A DNA stretch of 64,000 bases, taken from the NCBI RefSeq assembly GCF_007754155.1, contig NZ_CP037423.1, positions 2,790,001 to 2,854,000 on the forward strand, written 5' to 3'. The DNA comes from Stieleria neptunia (lineage in GTDB: Bacteria > Planctomycetota > Planctomycetia > Pirellulales > Pirellulaceae). The notes under the pieces are model-generated. The model did no database searches. It was not told where the DNA came from and saw only the letters and a program-made list of their open reading frames with translations. The first letter of the stretch is position 1. Each line of letters starts with the position of its first letter. The translations under genes were made by a program, and so were the position numbers. Shown in pieces: positions 8,438 to 17,173 of this stretch.

Positions 8438-8520
8438 CTCCCAACCTAGGAACCGGGAACTTGCGTTTTCTCGTTTCTGCGTTCACGATGAAACGAGGAT
8501 TCAAGGAAAGGAGTCACACC

Positions 8521-9030
8521 GTGCAGCTTGTATCAATTTGGAACCCGAAAGGAGGGCAGGGCAAGAGCTTGATCGCGATCAACCTCGCTGCCGCCGCAGT
8601 GAGTTTTGGACTGAAGCCCCTGGTTGTCTGTGACGACCCACAGGGCACCGCAACGCTGTTCCACCGAGGAGGTCAGTTACCTTTCGAAGTGATCGACTCC
8701 ATTCCGTCCAGCAAACCCGATGCAGATTTGCTTGTAATCGATCATGGTGCACGCGACTGGAAGGTCCCACCGGCCCCCATCGTGATCATGCCGACGAAGC
8801 CGGATCGATCCGACATCGCGACCTATCAGGATGCGTTGTCTTTGCTGCGACCGGCCGGCAAAAAGGTGGTCCCAGTGATCACCGACGCTCAGGGTCACCG
8901 AGCCAGCCACACGCGAGCGGTCCAGGCGATGCGAAAAGTAGGGGCCTTCGAGTTACGGTCATCCGGCGTCTACGGCCGGGCCGCCGAGCAATGGCTCTCA
9001 ATCTTCGACCAACGGATCCACGGAGCCTAA
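8521..9030 (+). CDS. parA: ParA-type partition ATPase
   Basis: 169 residues from a GTG at 8521 with AAGGAG seven bases upstream. The upstream in-frame ATG at 8491 has no ribosome site. Motifs are the deviant Walker A WNPKGGQGKSLIAINLA, the A' region VVCDDPQGTATLF, LLVIDHGARDWK as Walker B, and IVIMPTKPDRSDIATYQDAL. It is short, like the small ParA/ParF class that segregates plasmids by a DNA-bound ATPase gradient. It sits directly downstream of rep. No parB partner follows: the next gene is a convergent oxidoreductase. Confidence 0.88.
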   Translation: MQLVSIWNPKGGQGKSLIAINLAAAAVSFGLKPLVVCDDPQGTATLFHRGGQLPFEVIDSIPSSKPDADLLVIDHGARDWKVPPAPIVIMPTKPDRSDIATYQDALSLLRPAGKKVVPVITDAQGHRASHTRAVQAMRKVGAFELRSSGVYGRAAEQWLSIFDQRIHGA

Positions 9031-9125
9031 CGACCAAGCTCAACTGCGGCCCGAGCCAAGTGATCTTACAGGTTTCAGAAAAGCCTACATGCCCCCGACG
9101 CTTACTGCGGCGCCCGGTTCGGCAT

Positions 9126-10790
9126 CTAGCCGAGATGACGCGAAAGACGCAGTGACAGACCAGCCAACGCTCGCACGGGATTTGCCGCAGTGCTGACGGG
9201 GAGTACGGACATATCGCAGACGTACAGGCCGGCCGTGCCGTGGACCCTCAGGTCCTCATCTACGACCGACCGAGTGTTGAAGGCCGCGTCGCGGTTCGCC
9301 TTCCACGGCATTCGCAGGGTGCCGCAGGCGTGGTGGACGGTGCCCCATCCGAACGGCTTCTGGTCATTGCCGAGTTCACCGTAAGGCGCCGTCTGGAACT
9401 CAACGTCGTTGAACTCGGCGAAGATGCGGTCCCGCGTATTGTTCAGCAACGTCAAGAAATCGCCGGCATTCTTATGCCAGCCGGCTACGGCTGGGAACCG
9501 CGAGTTGAGTAAGTCGTTGAGATCAGCGAACCGCTTGAAACTGATGTACGGCGTGTATCCGTCGTTGGCGTGCGAATGGATGCCGTTCTGGTCGTCGAGG
9601 CAGTTGGCAAAGCTGAACTTGATGTCCACCCGCGTGCGGGTCGGGTCGTTGGGGGTGAGACCCGCAGACGGGTCATTGTTCCGCAGGTGCCAATACTCGT
9701 GGTTGACGTTCATCTCAATGTTGAACGGGTACTGGACGTGGCCGGTGGCATCGAGATTCCCCTTCGAGTAGAAGATGATCTTTGCATGATCCTGTGGTGA
9801 GATGTCGATTCGTGGGTTGCCCACGGACGTGACGTATGCTTGGGACTCGCTCGACACGGGATGATCAGTCAGGCCGAAACCCACCAAGCTCTTGATGTCA
9901 GCGGGAAGCGTGTGGAACACGGAAGATCGGTTGATCAGCTTCGGACTTTCCGTCGAGCCGGCCGCGACGACCACCTTCGGCGAGTAGAAGCTCCGCTGTT
10001 CTCCTGTCACCGTATTGGTCGTCTTCACTTCGTACCAATCGTGCGGCACGCTGTTGACGGCCTCGACGAAGCTGTTTAATCGGATGAACAGCCCGGAGCC
10101 ATTGAGGTCGTGCCCAGGGGTCAGCCCGGATTGGTTGATGAGCAGTTCGGCCGTGTTGAACACGCCGGTTGGCTCGAGGAAGAACTTATTCGCTGGCGTA
10201 CCGTCCGCAAGCAAGTACGGCTGATGCAGTGCCCTCGGTGTTTCGTAGATATCGAAATCGTTTCCGATCGAGCTGTTGTGAAAATGTGCGACCAACTCCT
10301 GCGCCTTGCTGCCAAGGGTCAGAGAAGCGTTCATCCTTTCGCCGGCCAACTTCAGGAATTCGTTCTTCAGGGCGGCGCGGATGGCGGCGGGGAAGAACTC
10401 CAGTTCCCAATCTTGTGGCTGCGGGATGAGACCGGACCAGAAGACCGATCGGCCGCCGAACACCAGTTGCGGCTTGCCGCCGATGAAGTGGGTGCCCGTC
10501 CCCGTCTGCTGGAAGTTGTCGGCGCCGAAGTGGTTGGCTACCTTATCGTTCGGAATGCGGCTGATATTGTAGACGTGCGTAGGGTAGACAAACGAGCCGA
10601 CGTCCACCACGAGGATGCGTTTGTCCGGCTTGCGGTCGGCTAGGTCGTCCGCCACGGTGCCGCCACCGATGCCGGAGCCAATCACGATGTAATCAAAGTC
10701 CGGATTCGGGCCGTCGTAATCCCTGATCAGTCGGGTATGCGCTTCACTCTTCTGTGACACCAGGTTTGCATATTCGTTTTGAAAGGGCAT
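9126..10790 (-). CDS. GMC-family FAD oxidoreductase
   Basis: 554 residues. The FAD Rossmann fold is at residues ~33-60 (FDYIVIGSGIGGGTVADDLA, then RILVVDVG), and the GMC middle signature is VFGGRSVFWSGLIPQPQDWE. The C-terminal substrate/FAD domain has WGTVHHACGTLRMPWKANRD and VDEDLRVHGTAGLYVCDMSV followed by ALAGLSLRLSRHL. GMC enzymes oxidise alcohols or sugars. No signal peptide is seen. It lies downstream of a broken carbonic-anhydrase-like gene on the same strand (157 bp gap). The substrate cannot be inferred. Confidence 0.92.
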   Translation of the reverse strand: MPFQNEYANLVSQKSEAHTRLIRDYDGPNPDFDYIVIGSGIGGGTVADDLADRKPDKRILVVDVGSFVYPTHVYNISRIPNDKVANHFGADNFQQTGTGTHFIGGKPQLVFGGRSVFWSGLIPQPQDWELEFFPAAIRAALKNEFLKLAGERMNASLTLGSKAQELVAHFHNSSIGNDFDIYETPRALHQPYLLADGTPANKFFLEPTGVFNTAELLINQSGLTPGHDLNGSGLFIRLNSFVEAVNSVPHDWYEVKTTNTVTGEQRSFYSPKVVVAAGSTESPKLINRSSVFHTLPADIKSLVGFGLTDHPVSSESQAYVTSVGNPRIDISPQDHAKIIFYSKGNLDATGHVQYPFNIEMNVNHEYWHLRNNDPSAGLTPNDPTRTRVDIKFSFANCLDDQNGIHSHANDGYTPYISFKRFADLNDLLNSRFPAVAGWHKNAGDFLTLLNNTRDRIFAEFNDVEFQTAPYGELGNDQKPFGWGTVHHACGTLRMPWKANRDAAFNTRSVVDEDLRVHGTAGLYVCDMSVLPVSTAANPVRALAGLSLRLSRHLG

Positions 10791-10947
10791 GTGTGCTCCA
10801 GTTGATTTTCATTACATCAGTCGAGGATTGATGCCGCCGAACGACCCAAGCTCGCCTGCCGGGGGCGCCCCAGAAGGCTACGCATTACGGAAAGCGTTGA
10901 GGCGGCCCCGGTCAGGTACGGCGTCTGGTACTGTGCGCCTTTGTTTC

Positions 10948-11473
10948 TCACACCAGTCGCTGCATCTTGAGCGAGGCGGCCGGAGCGGATCCCAGGCTCA
11001 GCAGGAACTTCTCGACCACCAATTCCGAGTGAAACCGCTTGACCAACTCCTCCAGCCGGTCGGCGTGCCGCTTGTGTGCTACCCGTTCCTCGTCGGGAGT
11101 GGGGTTGTCCGGCAGAACCTTGAACTCCTTGTACACCCCGCAGTCCCGGTGGCCGAGGACAACCACCCGCTTGATGTTGTGCAATCTCTTGGACAGGGTG
11201 GAGGTGCTCAAGAAAGAGCTGCTGCCAGTGCAACTTCGGCTCTGGCGGGAAGTCGACGACCGCGCCCGGCTCCGCTCCGGCGAGGATGACGTGATCGAAC
11301 TTGCCCGACAGGCCGGCGGCGGTGATGTGTTCGGCCATCTTGTGGAAGAAGCAGAAGTCGATGCAGGTTAGCAGTAGCTCCTTTTTGAAAGCCACTTTTC
11401 TCGCCTGTTCCAAGGTTTCGCCGAATATCCGATGAGAGTCATACCGACAAATCATCTGCGACGCGCCGAACAC
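10948..11473 (-). pseudogene. Beta-carbonic-anhydrase-like protein, frameshifted
   Basis: The first half (KKELLLTCIDFCFFHKMAEH, FDHVILAGAEPGAVVDFPPE, HWQQLFLEHLH) and the second half (RLHNIKRVVVLGHRDCGVYK, HADRLEELVKRFHSELVVEK) are in different frames, changing near 11.21 kb within the codons for EHLHL/SKRLH. Together they make a ~175-residue protein with a Cys in the first strand and the HRDCG motif, resembling the zinc-site Cys and HxxC of beta-class carbonic anhydrases. It could be a true pseudogene or a base error. It lies upstream of the GMC gene in the same direction. Confidence 0.68.
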
Positions 11474-11889
11474 TGCTTTCGGGTTGCATCGGTATCGTCA
11501 CTGGATGATCCACTCGAATATCACATCGAGCGGATCGAGTGCCCCTCCTTGGCGAGTAAGACAGTTGAGCGAGATGTCGTCTGTTGATCAAGCAATAAAT
11601 TGAGAACTGTGGGGATTTTCATTGGATTCTATAAATTTGCTGTTCGCACAGCTTCAAGAGCCGCGTTTCGCGGATCCGATATGGCAGGGCGCCTGATACA
11701 ACACTTGCGTGAGATGCTCTGGCTTGGCCTTTCGTCATCGTGGAAACGAATCAATCAGTTCTACTCTCGCGGGAATCATTGCTTTACGACTTAGACTGAC
11801 GCGATGATGCTGCGAATTGAGTAGGTCAGATCATGGTGCAAAACGCCGCCCCCCTACGACACGACGCGAGTTGCGCCAGCGACCAACTG
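11474..11889. other. Intergenic stretch without a supported gene
   Basis: No ORF with recognisable protein features, ribosome site or repeats was found on either strand. It lies between the broken carbonic-anhydrase-like gene and an integrase remnant and is probably decayed DNA. Confidence 0.5.
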
Positions 11890-12066
11890 AATGAAGTTGG
11901 ATCGACCGCCAGCAGTTCAATTGCATGCTCGTACACCCAATCCAGGAAGTCTCGGATTGTGGATCGAGATAGCTGCTCTAGCTGGACGTCTTGGCCCCAA
12001 CTGATCCACTTTCTGACAGTAGCTTTGTATTCATCGCTTGTGCCCTTTGAGTGCTTCTTGGCTATG
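11890..12066 (-). pseudogene. N-terminal remnant of a different tyrosine recombinase
   Basis: On the minus strand, translation gives IAKKHSKGTSDEYKATVRKW, then ISWGQDVQLEQLSRSTIRDF and LDWVYEHAIE. This is the SAM-like N-terminal domain pattern of planctomycete phage integrases (GTxxEYxxTVRKWxxWG, then IRxFLDWVYExA). No start codon and no catalytic domain follow: the frame continues into unrelated sequence (LLAVDPTSFSW). It differs from the recombinase at 1.7-2.7 kb, so at least two integrative elements have touched this region. Confidence 0.55.
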
Positions 12067-12486
12067 CAATAATGTCTTGCTGCGGATGGAAAATCTGTCG
12101 ATATCTGGAGGTGCTCCGACGTTGCCGTCGACTACTTCCGCTAGGCTCCGCTCGACGTGCGACGGGACTGAATGCTCCTGCTCGACGTCCGAATCTCAGG
12201 CAGAAAAGATTCCCCATCATAGTTCGAGCTATCATGCGATGCGCCGGTCGATGAAAGCGAAGGAAAAGGTTCCAGGACTCAAAAGCAGGCGATCACATGC
12301 GTTTCGATATAGCGCAACTCTCCAAGCGTCTAGAAACTGGATCCGCTTCCTCAGGCTGACGCAAGTTTCACAGAATCGCTTGCACGCTCCGGTGTCCGGA
12401 AACGCAATTTGCTTGGGCGTTTACTTTTGTCCGTCCTTTTGGCCAAGCGGCGTTCTCGGCGAGACGGCTCAGTATAGCAATCGTCG
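12067..12486. other. Decayed sequence without a supported gene
   Basis: Only short overlapping frames occur on both strands, none with recognisable domains. It separates the integrase remnant from the broken membrane-protein gene. Confidence 0.4.
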
Positions 12487-12754
12487 TCACGTCGCAGGTT
12501 GTGCCGCCCGGTGGCTGGCGGGAGTATCCAGCAGCAGCCATCGAACCGTGCTGCAGATCAGTCCATGAGCGAGAGCGGTCAGCGTCGAAAACAGAAATCC
12601 CCCCAAACGAAACCGCCTGCGATTCAGGGCTCCCGCTCAGCCAAGACCGCACGACCGAAGAATGGAAGCTGACCCCAACCAGCCCCAGAAACCCCGGGAG
12701 CAGGTAAGCAATCACCAATCCAAAGTTGCCCCGAGAGATCTGCTGCATGTCCAA
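12487..12754 (-). pseudogene. Conserved membrane protein, frameshifted at a C6/G6 run
   Basis: The first ~50 codons read MDMQQISRGNFGLVIAYLLP, then GFLGLVGVSFHSSVVRSWLS, a hydrophobic N-terminus I associate with a conserved bacterial membrane protein of about 200 residues. At the six-base G run (plus-strand CCCCCC near 12,600) the frame must shift to continue as GGFLFSTLTALAHGLICSTV then RWLLLDTPASHRAAQPA before a TGA. Both halves are hydrophobic and compatible, so a frameshift is likely. The 3' end is then lost. The family assignment is from memory of its N-terminus only. Confidence 0.55.
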
Positions 12755-12978
12755 ATGCTAAATCGGAATCGCCCACAGCGCAACCAGCATCTCACCCGAC
12801 TGCAGGTCTGATTCACGACCTAGACGAAGCAGTTGCAGGATCTACCCCAAGCCACCCCGCCAAACTGGCCCACTTCCTGTCCGCCATCGACATCCTGTGT
12901 CAGCGGCGAGGGTTAAAAGGACAATCTGTCAGGTCAGCACTCATCATTTTGCAAAACTACCCACCTCCGTCGAGGTTG
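12755..12978. other. Short region without a supported gene
   Basis: No convincing gene on either strand. One plus-strand frame reads AKLAHFLSAIDILCQRRG, which looks protein-like but has neither start nor full length. Confidence 0.35.
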
Positions 12979-13200
12979 TTAGAGATTTTTTGGCGACTCC
13001 GACTTGGCAGCTTTCGCTTCCGCGGCTCGCTTCTGCTTTTCAATATGGGCGAGCAGTTCTTCGTCGCTCGCCAAGCCTTGAAAGTAGTACGAAATCATTT
13101 CGAACGTTCGTTTAATCGAATGGATTTCCGTCAATGTTCGACATGCGGTCACGGTGAGGTGGTGTCCCAGGGTTGTAGACACCAAAGCGGGTGTGACCAC
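12979..13200 (-). CDS. Small hypothetical protein or 3' remnant
   Basis: 73 codons ending TEIHSIKRTFEMISYYFQGL, ASDEELLAHIEKQKRAAEAK and a lysine-rich tail. The C-terminal two thirds look like a genuine amphipathic helical tail. The N-terminal part (MVTPALVSTTLGHHLTVTAC) is less convincing, so it may be the end of a lost larger gene. No family is recognised. Confidence 0.25.
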   Translation of the reverse strand: MVTPALVSTTLGHHLTVTACRTLTEIHSIKRTFEMISYYFQGLASDEELLAHIEKQKRAAEAKAAKSESPKNL

Positions 13201-13333
13201 GTGGTTTCATCGTCGGCATAGCAAACGCAAGATGATGTCAATGCGGAGGCGCATGGAATAAACCGCGAAAAACAATCCCTTCTTTTCGCGGTTTGGCGGG
13301 TTCGCCAGCGCTGGCTGAGCGTTGATCCAAGGC

Positions 13334-14095
13334 TTAATCGACCAGGATCGATTGGATCTGGATTTCGATCGATGCCAGGTCCGGTCCTTCGGCGATGACA
13401 TCGTTCGACCAGGTTTCGAATTCGGCGTCAACCTGTTCTTCGATTCGGATTCTCCGGTCTAACTTTGACTCGAGTTCGACGGCTCGGCTCAAGTCGTCTT
13501 CATCGAAAGACGCTTTGTCGACCACCGCAATTTGAGTCGCCGCCTGACGAGCCCGCAGCGAATCTAACTGCTGTTTCAGCGTGTCACGTTGAAGCGACCA
13601 GCGATCGAATCGGTTCACAAGGTCGGTCACAGCCTCTCGATGAGCCGTCACCGCTTTCTCACGAGCCTCCATGGTTCCGCTGTGAGTCTTGTACGCCGAA
13701 ATCAAGTGTTCCAGTCGACTCTTGAACGCAGGGTCGACCGTTCCGCCGCAACCGGAACCCGTCGAAACGAACATCGGCAATTGGTCTCGCATGTGGACGA
13801 TCGTCTGCTTCAGCGTGCGACACTTGCACTGTGAATCCGCGAAGAGTGTCTCCGCGTCTTCGAGGTCAACCTTGGCACGTGCGACAACCCGTTTGTGCTC
13901 CTTCGCTTGCGTGTCTAGTTTTTGGATCAGCAACTGCAACCGATTCAGTTCAATCTCGGTCGGAATAGACTCCGAAGAGGCCTCACGAATCTCTTCGCGG
14001 GTCGCCTGGTAGTATTCGCTCAGCTCTTCCCACGACCATCCCGTGAACAGAAGCACCAAACTCAGGCATCCGACCAATGACATTAGCTTTCTCAT
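13334..14095 (-). CDS. Exported or membrane-anchored coiled-coil protein, last gene of the caspase operon
   Basis: 253 residues from the ATG at 14095, preceded by GAGAAAG. An N-terminal hydrophobic segment (MSLVGCLSLVLLFTGWSWEE) acts as signal or anchor. The rest is almost all heptad-like helix (LNRLQLLIQKLDTQAKEHKR, ARAKVDLEDAETLFADSQCK, AVTAHREAVTDLVNRFDRWS). A cysteine-glycine loop (STGSGCGGTVDP) breaks the coil and CKC occurs before it. The gene lies 132 bp after the upstream gene in the same orientation as the caspase-cytochrome operon. No family is known to me; a scaffold or envelope role is inference. Confidence 0.75.
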   Translation of the reverse strand: MRKLMSLVGCLSLVLLFTGWSWEELSEYYQATREEIREASSESIPTEIELNRLQLLIQKLDTQAKEHKRVVARAKVDLEDAETLFADSQCKCRTLKQTIVHMRDQLPMFVSTGSGCGGTVDPAFKSRLEHLISAYKTHSGTMEAREKAVTAHREAVTDLVNRFDRWSLQRDTLKQQLDSLRARQAATQIAVVDKASFDEDDLSRAVELESKLDRRIRIEEQVDAEFETWSNDVIAEGPDLASIEIQIQSILVD

Positions 14096-14227
14096 TTCTT
14101 TCTCTCGCAAAAACGGTTTCAACTTTGTTGCGGGCTCATCGCCGCGTCCTACCTTTGCAACGAGCCGGAAGTCGAAATCTTCCGAACAACCGATTGAAAA
14201 AGAGATTGAAAAACTTATCGACCAGTA

Positions 14228-15346
14228 TTAGCGGGCATAGCGGATGGACACGAAATCGTGCGGCGGATCGAATTCCCGCTGGACCGGTTTCTGAAAAACT
14301 TTTCTCGGGGGGCCGAACCCGGTTTCTTTGCCCGGTGCCGAACGGCCTCCCATCGGGATCACTTTGGTGAATCCAAATTGCACGTGGATCACGCCAATTT
14401 TTCCCTTCGCATCAATGCCCGATTTGGCCGAGGCGCCCTGGCCGTAGGACGTGACCAGGAATGACTTGTAGTTTTCGTTGCCTCCGACGGAATGGTGCCA
14501 GCCCACGATGACGGCCTCGGACAGAGGGGGCACGATCATGTGAGAATACAGCGGACGTCCGTCGTCGCCACGATCCTGGCTGAAATGAAACATGTCGATT
14601 CCGTCCACCGAGACATTCGCAGCGATTTCCCGCGGGTATCGGTTGTAGAGCTTGATCTCGTAGATCTCGTCGACGGCAATGTCAACAAAGGCCAATCCAT
14701 CGAGATCCTTCGCCGATCGAGGTCGGGCAGGCGCATGCGGGCTGGGGCGCACCAGGACTTCGACGGCGAGTTTGCTTTCCCGAGAGCTGGACACCAACGA
14801 ACGTTGTGGGCCGTGGAGAAAGACGGAGGGATTTTTGACCGCACTGGCAAGAATTTGATTTCGTTCTTCTTTCGTCCCGTTGGCCGGAAGGGCAACGGTT
14901 TCTTGAATCACCTTGGCAATCGTCTTGGTATGGTCCAATTCAAGACGAATCGGAAATTTTCCCAACTGTTTTCCGCCTGCGGCTAGGTCGATCACCCGCG
15001 CGTCAATACTCACGACCCGCGCCAAGGATTTGTTGGCCTCGGATTGGCTCTTGACGAACATGTAGTCGCCCTTGACTTCGAAATCTGCCCGTTTGTTGAC
15101 CGAGCCCGGTTTCTGGTCCTCGAGAGCGGCAGCGAGTGCTTCGGAACATCCGGGGCCGAAATTCGTGTCGGGAAGCCCGGTCGGGGAAAAGACACCCACC
15201 GCGACCTGCTGTCCTCGGGTCAAGGCCAAGACTCGACGGGCCAGTTCGACCATCTTGTCGTCGAGCTGGGATGCCGCCACCTGAGTCGGCGAGACGCTGA
15301 ACGTGAGCGCGAGGAAAAAGCCGATGCCTATCCGATCCATGTTCAT
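14228..15346 (-). CDS. Secreted protein with a caspase-associated beta domain
   Basis: 372 residues from MNMDRIGIGFFLALTFSVSP with a signal peptide ending near VAA. The first part (MVELARRVLALTRGQQVAVG, FSPTGLPDTNFGPGCSEALA) looks like a lipoprotein-type nucleotide- or peptide-binding region. The second part holds VDEIYEIKLYNRYPREIAAN, VSVDGIDMFHFSQD, IVPPLSEAVIVGWHHSVGGN and KSFLVTSYGQGASAKSG. I associate this beta-rich region with proteins found beside bacterial caspases (DUF4384-like neighbours), though I cannot confirm the exact family. It follows the cytochrome-like gene by 35 bp. An extended start at 15469 would overlap that gene and lacks a signal peptide. Confidence 0.8.
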   Translation of the reverse strand: MNMDRIGIGFFLALTFSVSPTQVAASQLDDKMVELARRVLALTRGQQVAVGVFSPTGLPDTNFGPGCSEALAAALEDQKPGSVNKRADFEVKGDYMFVKSQSEANKSLARVVSIDARVIDLAAGGKQLGKFPIRLELDHTKTIAKVIQETVALPANGTKEERNQILASAVKNPSVFLHGPQRSLVSSSRESKLAVEVLVRPSPHAPARPRSAKDLDGLAFVDIAVDEIYEIKLYNRYPREIAANVSVDGIDMFHFSQDRGDDGRPLYSHMIVPPLSEAVIVGWHHSVGGNENYKSFLVTSYGQGASAKSGIDAKGKIGVIHVQFGFTKVIPMGGRSAPGKETGFGPPRKVFQKPVQREFDPPHDFVSIRYAR

Positions 15347-15381
15347 TTCGTAGACTCCTGGTTGACGGTACACGTGAAAAT

Positions 15382-17166
15382 TTACAGCGGTAGAACGGGC
15401 GTTGCGCCCAACTCGGTTGCAATCTGTTGCATCAGAGAGGGGCCGAACTTGCTGTCTAAAGCCTCCCATTCGGGACGGCTGATGACCCCGCCCTTCATCA
15501 AAGACTCCAAGCCCAGACGCTTCAACGTATTGTCTCCGACCCGCAGCAACTGAGTTTCCTCTTTCAAGTCAAGTTCCGTCAGCACGGTGTTGAGGTCGAG
15601 GTAGACCGAGCGATGCCAAACCGCGACTTTGCGGACGGGTTCGTCGAAGGATTGGAGATCATCTTCATCGTTGAAGTATGTCGAAATGCACCGTCGCAAC
15701 GCTTGCATGAAGCGTTGTTGGTCTTCCTGCAAAAGTTCGTCCATCGCTTCACGTTCGGGATAAAGTCTCTCGACGTGTTGCTCGACTTCACCAAAGGTCG
15801 CGTTGCCTAGCCGGATCGAATCCTTAAACTTGATCATGCCGTGACGGTGGCAGGCAATGCAGGAGAGTCCGTTGACGATTTCGGGGGTCCCGCTGGTGCG
15901 CCGGGCGTCGCTTACAACCGTGATCGGCCCGACATCGATCCGCTGATCCTCTCCGTCGACGAGCATGTAGGCCTGCATTCCGTTGGGCAATGAAAAAATG
16001 ACTTCACCTCCGTCGTGCTCGAAGGCGAACCGTTCGAACGGATGGCGACGGTCCTCGAAAAGATTCGCCGGCCCGAGCGGAAACCGCGTCAGTTTGGCAC
16101 GCCCCGTGTCGGGTTTAAAGTCGTAGCTCTTCCAATAGAAACCGTGAAGCGCGTCGCTCCTCTGCACCAGCCGGTTTTGACCCGAAATGCCGCTGCGGGC
16201 GAATCCAGCTCGGGCGATGCGTCTCGGTTTGGGGTTGAGAAAATCACTTGCGATCGAAACCTCCAGGCGGGCTTCCAGTGATCGAGCGTCCGTCGGGATC
16301 TGCAACAACTTGTGATACAGCGGTGGGCGGGTCGCGGTGGCGACAAACCAGTCCGCCCGGAGAACTGGAATCTGCGTTTGCGTCAGACCTTGAACGGCTA
16401 GATCGTTCTCGTGGGCTTCCCCGTGGTGTTGCGAAAACTCGAAACTAAGTCCATATGGATAGGCTTTCTGCAGTTCATTCCAATTCGCATTTCGTTGCCG
16501 ATCCCAACCGAATTCTTTCAGATCGATCACGTACAGGATATCGTCGTTTACACCGTCAACTTCGACGGCGTCGGGTAGGGTGATGCGTCGTTCCCAGGTC
16601 AAGCTGTTGAGCACTTTGGATAAACCGGCGCGGTAGAACCGCAGATCGGACGGGTCCGTCGACCTCCGGTTGTAAACATTGTGAAGCGTAAAAAACCTGA
16701 GTTGCGGCCGGTCTTCTCGGGCTGCGTTTCTCAGATAGCCGAGGGCTGCTGAATAGATCGACTCGATAGAGACAAAATCACTTCGGTCCGCCTGGGGAAA
16801 GTCGGTCGCACCTCCGGCGATCCATTGTCGAAGGATTTCTCGTTCTTCTTCGGTCACCGGTTGAAGTTCCCGGTTCGCCGCCGGTGGCATGTCCTCGTCA
16901 ATGATTCGGAGATAAACGAGCGATTCCTCTGGATCTTGCGCGATGACATAGCCTTCATCACTGGACCGCATCGCCGCAGCGTTGAGCACATTGAAACCGT
17001 CGTCGTCGTCTTGGCCGCTATGGCACTCGACACAGTGACGCCGAAGCACCTGGCGTGCCTTGGCGGCCAACGGTTGGTCGTCAGCGGCGGAGACGTAGTA
17101 CAGCGGCGACAGGGCGAGGAAGGCGAGAACAAACGTTCGCATTGAAATACGCTTGGCAAGGACCAT
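15382..17166 (-). CDS. Exported diheme cytochrome-c-like protein
   Basis: 594 residues with a signal peptide (MRTFVLAFLALSPLYYVSAA). Two heme c motifs are visible: CVECH at 45-49, in the planctomycete cytochrome arrangement (ARQVLRRHCVECHSG ... ILRQWIAGGA), and CIACH at 436-440 in VNGLSCIACHRHGMIKFKDS. The middle part (LRFYRAGLSKVLNSLTWERR; LPDAVEVDGVNDDILYVIDL) is a conserved-looking region I cannot name. It should be a periplasmic electron carrier or redox sensor. It is 7 bp from the upstream gene and belongs to the caspase operon, a striking association. Confidence 0.88.
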   Translation of the reverse strand: MVLAKRISMRTFVLAFLALSPLYYVSAADDQPLAAKARQVLRRHCVECHSGQDDDDGFNVLNAAAMRSSDEGYVIAQDPEESLVYLRIIDEDMPPAANRELQPVTEEEREILRQWIAGGATDFPQADRSDFVSIESIYSAALGYLRNAAREDRPQLRFFTLHNVYNRRSTDPSDLRFYRAGLSKVLNSLTWERRITLPDAVEVDGVNDDILYVIDLKEFGWDRQRNANWNELQKAYPYGLSFEFSQHHGEAHENDLAVQGLTQTQIPVLRADWFVATATRPPLYHKLLQIPTDARSLEARLEVSIASDFLNPKPRRIARAGFARSGISGQNRLVQRSDALHGFYWKSYDFKPDTGRAKLTRFPLGPANLFEDRRHPFERFAFEHDGGEVIFSLPNGMQAYMLVDGEDQRIDVGPITVVSDARRTSGTPEIVNGLSCIACHRHGMIKFKDSIRLGNATFGEVEQHVERLYPEREAMDELLQEDQQRFMQALRRCISTYFNDEDDLQSFDEPVRKVAVWHRSVYLDLNTVLTELDLKEETQLLRVGDNTLKRLGLESLMKGGVISRPEWEALDSKFGPSLMQQIATELGATPVLPL

Positions 17167-17173
17167 GAATCAT

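Noticed and set aside
8382..8460. Possible CRISPR-like repetition of CTAGGAA and GGAACC
   Set aside because: Units are short, irregular and without spacers of constant length; better seen as operator or partition palindromes.
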